From an uncultured Lysobacteraceae bacterium (lineage in GTDB: Bacteria > Pseudomonadota > Gammaproteobacteria > Xanthomonadales > Rhodanobacteraceae), in assembly GCA_946480705.1 (NCBI GenBank), contig CAMLLF010000290.1, forward strand, positions 1 to 5,798: a DNA stretch of 5,798 bases, given 5' to 3'. The notes below the pieces were generated by a model. It was not told where the DNA came from and did not search any database. It worked only from the letters and a program-made list of their open reading frames with translations. Position 1 is the first letter of the stretch, and each line of letters starts with the position of its first letter. A program made the translations under genes and the position numbers. Below are positions 1 to 4,535 of this stretch, in pieces.

Positions 1-228
1 CAACGCTTCGGCCTCGGCGAACTTGCCGCCGCCCGCACCATCGGTGCCGACGAACGTGTCGTGAAGAGCGGCCGCTCGATGCCGATCAACGAGTTCATCG
101 ATGCGAGCGTGTTCAGACGCTGTCAGGCGAAGCCGAAATATCGGCCCGACAATCTGCTCGAGTGGGCGAAGCGTCGCGGCGTGGATCTGACGAAGCCGGT
201 GCCGGACGACGGGGTTTCGGCGGCGTAG
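1..228 (+). CDS. 3' end of an unrecognised protein (partial)
   Basis: An open frame runs from the first base to a TAG at 226-228 and gives the last 75 residues of a protein whose start lies outside the window. The tail is soluble-looking and charged, with no membrane segment. It contains stretches such as GELAAARTIGADERVVKSG, NEFIDASVFRRC and NLLEWAKRRGVDLTKP, and it ends in a loose DDGVSAA tail. Codon use (third positions mostly G or C) fits a genuine gene and matches its neighbours. I do not recognise the family and propose no function. The gene is on the same strand as the NYN gene 124 bases downstream, but a structured repeat fills the gap, so co-transcription is uncertain. Confidence 0.6.
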   Translation, partial: QRFGLGELAAARTIGADERVVKSGRSMPINEFIDASVFRRCQAKPKYRPDNLLEWAKRRGVDLTKPVPDDGVSAA

Positions 229-230
229 CA

Positions 231-339
231 GGGAATCGGGAGCGGGGAATGCGGAATCGCAAGAGCGGCATTCCGGCGTTCGGCGCGACTGTTTCGCTAT
301 TGCTCGATACGATGCCCGATTCCCGATTCCCGATTCCCG
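231..339. repeat. Structured intergenic inverted repeat (GGGAATCGGG family)
   Basis: The gap between the first gene and the NYN gene is almost entirely one imperfect inverted repeat. GGGAATCGGG at 231-240 pairs perfectly with CCCGATTCCC at 329-338, and GGGAAT at 245-250 can pair with ATTCCC at 319-324. The right arm is itself tandem: the 7-base unit CCCGATT occurs three times from 315 to 335. A competing local hairpin is possible, with GGAATGC at 246-252 pairing with GCATTCC at 268-274. A diverged copy of the left part (20 of 24 bases against 245-268) lies at 2489-2512. Two copies in different gaps point to a dispersed, REP-like element. From memory, similar GGGAATCGGGAATCG tracts are common between genes in Xanthomonadaceae, but I could not check this. 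Confidence 0.7.
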
Positions 340-340
340 C

Positions 341-351
341 AGGAGGTGATC
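341..351 (+). promoter_or_regulatory. Extended Shine-Dalgarno site of the NYN gene
   Basis: AGGAGGTGATC is an 11-base exact complement of the usual 3' end of bacterial 16S rRNA (GATCACCTCCT). The AGGAGG core ends 6 bases before the ATG at 353, which fixes that start. The site begins one base after the inverted repeat, so a folded repeat would place it at the foot of the stem. Confidence 0.75.
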
Positions 352-352
352 C

Positions 353-1168
353 ATGGACGAACAGAAACGCCTGGCCGTACTCATCGACGCCGACAACGCC
401 GAGCCCGGCGTCATCGATGCGCTGCTGGCCGAAGTGGCCAAGTACGGCACGGCGAGCGTCAAGCGCATCTACGGCGATTTCACGTCGACGCTCATGACGC
501 AGTGGAAGAAGGCGCTGCTGCGGCACTCGATCACGCCGATCCAGCAGTTCGCCTATACCAGCGGCAAGAATGCGACCGACAGCGCGATGATCATCGATGC
601 GATGGACATCCTGTATACGGGCCGCTACGACGGGTTCTGTCTCGTTTCCAGCGATTCGGATTTCACGCGGCTCGCGCAGCGGCTGCGCGAAGGCGGCCAG
701 ACCGTCTACGGCTTCGGCGAGAAGAAGACGCCGGACCCGTTCATCCAGGCCTGCGACAAGTTCATCTACACGGAATTGCTGCGCGTGCGGGCGACACCTC
801 CGAAGTCCGCCGCGAAGCCCGCCTCGCCGGCGAAGGCGAAGCCGGCCAAGGGCGCGCCGTCGGCTGCGAAGCCTCCGGCAAAGACGACGGCGAAAGAAAC
901 ACCGCCGGCGAAGGAAGCCGAACCGGCCGTGCCGGCGTTGCCCGTGGACCTGCTGCAGCGCGCGATCGAGGAATCGTCCGACGAACACGGCTGGGCGAAT
1001 CTCGGCGCGGTCGGCAACTACCTGACGAAAGTGCAGCCGGATTTCGACCCGCGCCTCTACGGCAAGCGCAAGCTCAGCGATCTGCTGCGCACGCGCGCCG
1101 GCGTGTTCGGTCTCGAGGAACGCGGACCGGCCGGCGGACCGAAGGCCACGTATGTCCGCAATCTCTGA
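353..1168 (+). CDS. NYN-domain (LabA/DUF88-like) putative ribonuclease with C-terminal OST-HTH/LOTUS domain
   Basis: This 271-residue protein is probably a cytoplasmic RNA-processing or RNA-binding enzyme. Residues 6-146 form a NYN (PIN-like) domain. It opens with LAVLIDADNAE (acids D12 and D14, plus N15), continues with KNATDSAMIIDAMD (D76, D82) and LVSSDSDFTRLAQRLRE (D101, D103), and ends in FIQACDKFIYTELL. These acidic clusters are the expected metal-binding positions of the fold, and none is missing. Residues about 149-195 are a low-complexity linker rich in Ala, Lys and Pro, resembling a histone H1 tail. Residues about 196-271 (LPVDLLQRAIEES..WANLGAVGNYL..FDPRLYGKRKLSDLL..FGLEERG) match the OST-HTH/LOTUS fold, which is thought to bind RNA. 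The fusion is known in bacterial DUF88 proteins and echoes eukaryotic MARF1. The substrate is unknown. Next to nothing in its surroundings indicates a partner. Confidence 0.9.
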   Translation: MDEQKRLAVLIDADNAEPGVIDALLAEVAKYGTASVKRIYGDFTSTLMTQWKKALLRHSITPIQQFAYTSGKNATDSAMIIDAMDILYTGRYDGFCLVSSDSDFTRLAQRLREGGQTVYGFGEKKTPDPFIQACDKFIYTELLRVRATPPKSAAKPASPAKAKPAKGAPSAAKPPAKTTAKETPPAKEAEPAVPALPVDLLQRAIEESSDEHGWANLGAVGNYLTKVQPDFDPRLYGKRKLSDLLRTRAGVFGLEERGPAGGPKATYVRNL

Positions 1169-1463
1169 CGCGACGCACGGCCGCGATCGAGAGAGCGGGA
1201 GAGGTCTGCCGCGCCGGCCGCTGAGCGCGAAGGTGCCGTAGTCCGAAGCTGCCGTAGTCCGGCGGCTGGCCCAGGATGCCACCCGTGACGGCCACGTGGA
1301 ACGCGCCCGTTGACTCCGGCACGGTTGCCTACGCGCGACAGCATCCAGGCGATGCGCAACGGCGACCGCCGCGTCCGGTCGGGCGCGTCGCCGCTTTGCG
1401 GCACCTATCCCAACAGGCGTTCGTCCCGCCCCGTACCATCGCTGCGATCAACGGGAGCTGCCG
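1169..1463. other. Gap between the NYN and GH5 genes; small hairpins, no gene seen
   Basis: Frames crossing this 295-base gap have no recognisable protein content. Besides the repeat/hairpin at 1234-1267, two small stem-loops lie closer to the cellulase gene: CGACCG/CGGTCG (1363-1368 with 1376-1381, 7-base loop) and GCCGC/GCGGC (1390-1394 with 1398-1402, 3-base loop). I find no convincing sigma-70 -35/-10 pair and no hairpin followed by a T-run. The cellulase promoter presumably lies here, but it cannot be placed by eye. Confidence 0.4.
1234..1267. repeat. 12-base direct repeat overlapping a hairpin
   Basis: TGCCGTAGTCCG occurs at 1234-1245 and again at 1250-1261, a 16-base period with two copies. 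The second copy takes part in a stem: AGCTGCCG (1247-1254) pairs with CGGCGGCT (1260-1267) around a 5-base loop, with one T-G wobble. No T-run follows, so it is not a standard intrinsic terminator. It lies 66-99 bases after the NYN gene stop. It could be a processing or transcript-end structure, or an operator with two half-sites; nothing visible decides between these. Confidence 0.45.
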
Positions 1464-2480
1464 ATGCTGAAAAAGGAAAAGATGGCCGGTGCCGCATTCG
1501 CGGCCGCGCTCGCCTGTGCGGGCACGCCCGCGATCGCCGCCGTGGAATGGACCGGCGTCAATCTCGCCGGCGCCGAATTCGACAGCGGAACGTTCTGGCC
1601 GAACGCGGCCGAGATGAACTATTTCCGCGCTGCCGGCATGAACATCGTACGCGTGCCGTTCCGCTGGGAGCGCCTGCAGCCGGCGCTCAACGCGCCGCTC
1701 GACGCAACCCAGCTGTCGGCATTGCGCACCGTCGTCGCCGCGGCGCGCACGGCCGGTCTCTCGGTGATTCTCGATCCGCACAACTACGCGCGCTACAACG
1801 GCAACGTGATCGGCAGCGGCGCCGTGCCGCGCGCCGCGTTCACGGATTTCTGGAACCGGCTCGCGACCGCGTTCCGCGACGAGCCGCACGTGATCTTCGG
1901 CCTCATGAACGAGCCGAACAGCATGCCGACCGAAGACTGGCTGCTCGCGGCGAACGCGGGCATCGCCGGCATCCGCAACGCGGGTGCGCAGCAGTGGATC
2001 CTCGTGCCGGGCAATGCCTGGACCGGCGCGCACAGCTGGCTGCAGAACTGGTACGGCACGCCGAACGGTTCGGTCATGGGCGGCATCGTCGATCCGCAGA
2101 ACCACTACGCCTACGAGCTGCATCAGTATTTCGACGGCGACTTCTCCGGCCAGTCGTCGTGGTGCAACGCGAGCAACGGCGCCGCGCAGCTCGCCGCGGT
2201 CACGCAGTGGCTGCGCGAGCGCGGCAAGCGCGGCTTCCTCGGCGAATTCGCCGGCGGCAACAACATCGACTGCCGCACCGCCGTCACGAATGCACTGGGA
2301 TACATCGAGAACAACGGCGATGTTTGGCTCGGCTGGAGCTGGTGGGCGGCCGGCCCGCAATGGGGCGACTACATCTTCACGCTCGAACCCACGAACAACT
2401 ACACCGTCGACCGGCCGCAGATGGACTGGCTGCGGCCGTATTTTGCGGACGATCGGCTGTTTGCCAGCGGGTTTGAGTAG
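1464..2480 (+). CDS. Secreted glycoside hydrolase family 5 (endoglucanase/cellulase type)
   Basis: The 338-residue protein likely cleaves beta-1,4-glucan outside the cytoplasm. Residues 1 to about 25 are a Sec-type signal peptide (KKEK n-region, Ala-rich core, cleavage near TPAIAA). The GH5 barrel follows: WTGVNLAGAEF, NIVRVPFRWERLQP (R63), ILDPHNYARYNG (H106, N107), FGLMNEPN with the likely acid/base E150, YELHQYFD (H220, Y222), LGEFAGG with the likely nucleophile E261, and a WLGWSWWAAGPQWG loop near 288-301. C234 and C270 could form a disulphide. The pattern best fits subfamily 5 (Cel5A-like), assigned by motif memory. No carbohydrate-binding module is present. The end, DDRLFASGFE (329-338), is a short extension beyond the catalytic domain with less biased codons (TTT, GGG, CGG). 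The start is supported by GGGAG at 1453-1457, 6 bases upstream. An internal ATG at 1482 would lose the signal peptide's n-region. Confidence 0.92.
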   Translation: MLKKEKMAGAAFAAALACAGTPAIAAVEWTGVNLAGAEFDSGTFWPNAAEMNYFRAAGMNIVRVPFRWERLQPALNAPLDATQLSALRTVVAAARTAGLSVILDPHNYARYNGNVIGSGAVPRAAFTDFWNRLATAFRDEPHVIFGLMNEPNSMPTEDWLLAANAGIAGIRNAGAQQWILVPGNAWTGAHSWLQNWYGTPNGSVMGGIVDPQNHYAYELHQYFDGDFSGQSSWCNASNGAAQLAAVTQWLRERGKRGFLGEFAGGNNIDCRTAVTNALGYIENNGDVWLGWSWWAAGPQWGDYIFTLEPTNNYTVDRPQMDWLRPYFADDRLFASGFE

Positions 2481-2488
2481 CGAGAGCC

Positions 2489-2512
2489 GGGAATCGGGAG
2501 TCGTAAGAGCGG
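2489..2512. repeat. Second copy of the GGGAATCGGG intergenic repeat
   Basis: Starting 8 bases after the cellulase stop codon, this 24-base tract matches 245-268 at 20 of 24 positions, sharing the initial GGGAAT and the terminal AAGAGCGG. No matching right arm (CCCGATTCCC) follows, so it is a half or decayed copy. It supports the view that the element at 231-339 is dispersed in this genome. Confidence 0.6.
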
Positions 2513-2564
2513 GGTGGTGAAACGGCAATCAAAGCGCGTCGTCTCGCTGCGCGCCGAAACCAGT

Positions 2565-2583
2565 CCTCCCCTTCGCGGGGAGG
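2565..2583. terminator. G/C hairpin between convergent genes (possible transcript end)
   Basis: CCTCCCC (2565-2571) and GGGGAGG (2577-2583) form a perfect 7-bp stem around the loop TTCGC. The hairpin sits in the 156-base gap between the cellulase gene and the methyltransferase gene, which face each other, so it is well placed to end or protect both transcripts. There is no T-run on either side, so intrinsic termination is not demonstrated. Hairpins of this CTCCCC-TTCGC-GGGGAG form are, from memory, common dispersed elements in GC-rich proteobacteria. Confidence 0.45.
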
Positions 2584-2636
2584 GTGGCACGGGCGGTCCG
2601 TCAAGCAAACGGCAAGCGGAACGACGCGATAGGGAA

Positions 2637-3302
2637 CTACCCGGCCCGCATCGAGACCTCCACGTCAGGCCCGAACGGAATGGACAGGTAGCCATTTCCC
2701 GCCGCGCGCACGTGCGCGAGATAGTCCGGGCTGTAGTCGGCGTTGTCCGCAACGACCAGCGCTCCGGGGCGAAGACGGCTTTCGACGAGACGCAGGACGT
2801 CGGTATAGAGCGCCTTCGCGCCGTCGAGCAGCAGCAGGTCGATCGTTTCGGGAAGGTCGGTGCTCAGCGTCACGAGCGCATCGCCTTCGCGGATTTCCAC
2901 GAGATCGGCGAGACCGCCGGCGACGAGGTTCGCGCGGGCTTTCGCGACCTTGCCCGGCTCGAACTCGCTCGTGATGAGACGGCCGCCGCCGTTGTCGCGC
3001 AAGGCGGCTGCGAGATACAGCGTCGAGATACCGATGGAAGTGCCGAACTCGACGATGCTCCGCGCACGGCTGCTGCGCGCGAGGAGGTAGAGCAGGGCGG
3101 CAGTCTCGCGCGACACGGCGAGCGGAAAGTCCTTGAGCTGCGTGTAGATGTCGAGGTACTCGGTCCGGTTGTGCATGAGCCGCATGTGCTGTTCCGGCGT
3201 CATGTCGGCGAACACGGGGCTGTTCGCGGGCGACGCCGCGGCGTCTTCGTCGAACAGGCGGTCGAGCAGGCGGTCCAGCGGTGCGGTGGTCAACGTGGTC
3301 AT
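2637..3302 (-). CDS. Metal-dependent SAM O-methyltransferase (COMT/CCoAOMT-like)
   Basis: The 221-residue cytoplasmic protein likely transfers a methyl group from S-adenosylmethionine to a hydroxyl, typically of a catechol or other phenolic compound; its substrate is unknown. A helical N-terminus (1-80, with MTPEQHMRLMHNRTEYLDIY) precedes the Rossmann core: the SAM loop IVEFGTSIGIST (83-94), acidic ITSEFEPGKVAKA (110-122), REGDAL (138-143), IDLLLLDGAK (154-163) and PGALVVADNADY (179-190). D160, D186 and N187 match the divalent-metal ligands of catechol/caffeoyl-CoA O-methyltransferases, and K163 sits where that family's D-x-x-K lysine is expected. Length is normal for the family. The start is supported by a GGAG (complement of 3309-3312) 6 bases upstream. 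It diverges from the TetR gene across 86 bases, so repression by that regulator, relieved by a substrate-like ligand, is a reasonable inference. Confidence 0.88.
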   Translation of the reverse strand: MTTLTTAPLDRLLDRLFDEDAAASPANSPVFADMTPEQHMRLMHNRTEYLDIYTQLKDFPLAVSRETAALLYLLARSSRARSIVEFGTSIGISTLYLAAALRDNGGGRLITSEFEPGKVAKARANLVAGGLADLVEIREGDALVTLSTDLPETIDLLLLDGAKALYTDVLRLVESRLRPGALVVADNADYSPDYLAHVRAAGNGYLSIPFGPDVEVSMRAG

Positions 3303-3347
3303 TTCTGTCTCCGGTCGATGCAGGGTTGCAAGGCCGGATTAGAATGT

Positions 3348-3359
3348 GACGAATTCGTC
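3348..3359. promoter_or_regulatory. Perfect 12-bp palindrome, candidate TetR-family operator
   Basis: GACGAATTCGTC is a perfect palindrome. Skipping one mismatched pair on each side, the next bases (G at 3346, C at 3361) also match. It lies in the 86-base gap between the divergent methyltransferase and TetR-family genes, centred 35 bases before the regulator ATG and about 51 bases before the methyltransferase ATG. It would thus cover the likely promoters of both. AATTCG recurs at 3368-3373, 16 bases after its occurrence in the palindrome, which may be a second half-site. TetR proteins bind palindromes of this kind as dimers; that this one is bound is inference. Confidence 0.55.
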
Positions 3360-3388
3360 GCGTTTCCAATTCGCATTCCGGAGGCTCC

Positions 3389-4027
3389 ATGACCGACCGT
3401 CGAAAACCGCGTATTTCCCAGCGAAAACAGCCGAAACAGGCGCGCTCGACCGAACTCGTCGCGATCATTCTCCAAGCCGCGGTTCAGGTTTTGGCGAAGG
3501 AGGGAGCGACCCGCTTCACGACCGCGCGCGTCGCGGAGAAGGCCGGCGTCAGCGTCGGCTCGGTGTATCAGTACTTCCCCAACAAGGCGGCGATCCTGTT
3601 TCGCCTTCAGAGCGACGAGTGGAAGCAGACCAGCGATCTGCTGCGCGGCATTCTCGAGGACTCGCGATTCGCGCCACAGGAACGGCTGCGACGGCTGGTT
3701 CATGCGTTCATCCGTTCCGAATGCGACGAGGCGTCGATGCGCGGCGCGCTCAACGACGCCGCGCCGCTGTACCGCGATGCGCCCGAAGCGCAGGCGGCGC
3801 GCGTGTCGGGATCGCGCGCGATGCAGGACTTTCTGCGGGAAACACTGCCGGATACGTCGGACGCGGCGCGCACGCTGGCCGGCGAACTGGTTACGACGAC
3901 GCTGAAGACCGCCGGCAAGGAGTTCTCCGAGCGCCCGCGCAAGCCGGCGGAGATCGCGCGCTTTTCCGACGCGATGGCCGACATGTTCTGCGCATACCTC
4001 GATCGCGTCGCGAAACGCACGACGTAG
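3389..4027 (+). CDS. TetR/AcrR-family transcriptional regulator
   Basis: The 212-residue protein is a one-component DNA-binding regulator. A basic N-terminal arm (RKPRISQRKQPKQARS, residues 5-20) precedes helix 1 (TELVAIILQAAVQVLAKEG) and the classic TetR helix-turn-helix, FTTARVAEKAGVSVGSVYQYFPNKAAIL (43-70), where SVYQYFPNK is the recognition-helix signature. The all-helical remainder (about 75-208) is the ligand-binding and dimerisation part, which is too variable to name a ligand. Length is typical. The start is fixed by GGAGG at 3380-3384, 4 bases before the ATG. Divergent arrangement with the O-methyltransferase suggests control of that gene and of itself. The TAG stop forms the beginning of a dispersed palindromic repeat. 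A terminator-like hairpin follows 117 bases after the gene. Confidence 0.93.
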   Translation: MTDRRKPRISQRKQPKQARSTELVAIILQAAVQVLAKEGATRFTTARVAEKAGVSVGSVYQYFPNKAAILFRLQSDEWKQTSDLLRGILEDSRFAPQERLRRLVHAFIRSECDEASMRGALNDAAPLYRDAPEAQAARVSGSRAMQDFLRETLPDTSDAARTLAGELVTTTLKTAGKEFSERPRKPAEIARFSDAMADMFCAYLDRVAKRTT

Positions 4028-4028
4028 A

Positions 4029-4053
4029 GCGCAGTAAGCGAAGCGCATTGCGC
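4029..4053. repeat. Dispersed palindromic repeat with GCGAAGC core
   Basis: GCGCAGT (4029-4035) pairs with ATTGCGC (4047-4053) with one G-T wobble. A small internal loop follows, then the core GCGAAGC (4038-4044), a sequence known to form a very stable mini-hairpin with a GAA loop. Preceded by TAGA, the whole resembles the 'TAGGGCGCAATAAGCG..' repeat that I recall as abundant between genes of many gamma- and betaproteobacteria; read on the minus strand it gives the familiar pseudo-peptide RFAYCALR. The tetR stop codon (4025-4027) overlaps the expected start of the repeat. It may stabilise or end the tetR message. Confidence 0.6.
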
Positions 4054-4143
4054 CGCCACCGACGAAGCGAAGGAGTTCCCGGCGTACCGCTCCGGCCGAA
4101 GAGGCGCTTGGGGTGCGGCGCCGTGACGCGGTGATCCGGACCC

Positions 4144-4185
4144 CGGCGCGATGACGCAATACGCTTCGGTTCTCGCGCCGTTTTT
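4144..4185 (+). terminator. Intrinsic terminator candidate downstream of tetR
   Basis: CGGCGCGA (4144-4151) pairs perfectly with TCGCGCCG (4173-4180), and TTTTT follows directly (4181-4185). The stem of 8 G/C-rich pairs and an immediate T-run fit a Rho-independent terminator; the 21-base loop is longer than usual. It lies 117 bases past the tetR stop, on the same strand, and would end that transcript. Confidence 0.55.
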
Positions 4186-4301
4186 CCGATCGCGGTCTCG
4201 CACGTCGGACGCGGCCGGCGCTGCGGCGAATCTCGTGCGAGCGATGCGGTAGGGATGCGCGGCGCCCGAGCGTCTGTAGTCCCTTTTTGCGCAGACCGAT
4301 C

Positions 4302-4336
4302 TGCAGCGCGGCGAAGAACCGCGCAGCACGCTTTTT
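4302..4336 (+). terminator. Second hairpin plus T-run in the same gap
   Basis: GCGCGG (4306-4311) pairs with CCGCGC (4319-4324) around the 7-base loop CGAAGAA. The stem extends past one A-A mismatch with TGC/GCA (4302-4304 with 4326-4328). CGC and then TTTTT (4332-4336) follow, so the T-run begins 3 bases after the stem. This fits a Rho-independent terminator. There is no plus-strand gene between it and the terminator at 4144-4185, so either it is a backup or it ends a separate small transcript. Confidence 0.5.
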
Positions 4337-4415
4337 CCTACCGCCGGTGCAGCCGGCATCGTCGCTGCGCAGCGCATCACAGTGCTCCGGACACCGCTCA
4401 CGCAGCGTTCGGCAC

Positions 4416-4441
4416 CGATGCGCGACCGGCGTCGCGCATCG
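4416..4441. repeat. Perfect 11-bp stem-loop upstream of the Tat-exported protein gene
   Basis: CGATGCGCGAC (4416-4426) and GTCGCGCATCG (4431-4441) are exact inverted copies around the 4-base loop CGGC. It is the longest perfect short-loop hairpin I found in the window. It ends 94 bases before the ATG at 4536. The following bases (CAGAAACATT) contain no T-run on the plus strand, so it is not a typical terminator. It could be an operator, a 5' leader structure or a REP-type element. Confidence 0.6.
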
Positions 4442-4535
4442 CAGAAACATTCCGGCGACGAATACGCGTTGCGCGCGGTTCGCACGCGAGCCCGCTGCGT
4501 CGCCGTCATCCACGTTCATTCTCAAGGAGCAGCCC

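Larger units (their letters stand above)
4028..4535. other. 508-base structured non-coding gap
   Basis: No frame in this gap gives a recognisable protein. It does hold an unusual density of structure: the GCGAAGC repeat at 4029-4053; a terminator-like hairpin at 4144-4185; an 8-bp inverted repeat CTCGCACG/CGTGCGAG (4197-4204 with 4234-4241); a long-range pair GCGGTAGG/CCTACCGC (4246-4253 with 4337-4344); a hairpin before a T-run at 4302-4336; a 10-bp palindrome GCTGCGCAGC (4364-4373); and an 11-bp perfect stem at 4416-4441. TTTTT occurs three times on the plus strand (4181, 4274, 4332). A small RNA or a long structured 5' leader for the following gene is possible, but no promoter could be placed. 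Confidence 0.5.

Noticed and set aside
315..338. CRISPR-like short tandem array (three CCCGATT units)
   Set aside because: Units are 7 bases without spacers; it is the arm of an inverted repeat, not a CRISPR array.
113..1282. Long minus-strand open frame across the NYN gene
   Set aside because: Arg/Gly-rich composition, reads through the repeat and a low-complexity linker, and overlaps a convincing gene; a typical shadow in GC-rich DNA.
1481..1520. Lipobox in the GH5 signal peptide (ALAC, Cys18)
   Set aside because: Position -3 is Ala rather than Leu/Val, and a good AxA signal peptidase I site (TPAIAA) follows, so a lipoprotein is less likely.
1310..2476. 388-residue plus-strand frame overlapping the GH5 gene
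   Set aside because: Out-of-frame Arg-rich translation of the GH5 region; the correct frame shows a signal peptide and GH5 motifs.
1329..2528. Long minus-strand open frame across the GH5 gene
   Set aside because: No recognisable domain, Arg/Ala-rich, and fully antisense to a clear GH5 enzyme with intact catalytic motifs.
3316..3345. Sigma-70 promoter for tetR using TAGAAT at 3340-3345
   Set aside because: TAGAAT is a fair -10, but no acceptable -35 lies 16-18 bases upstream; TTGCAA at 3326 is only 8 bases away.
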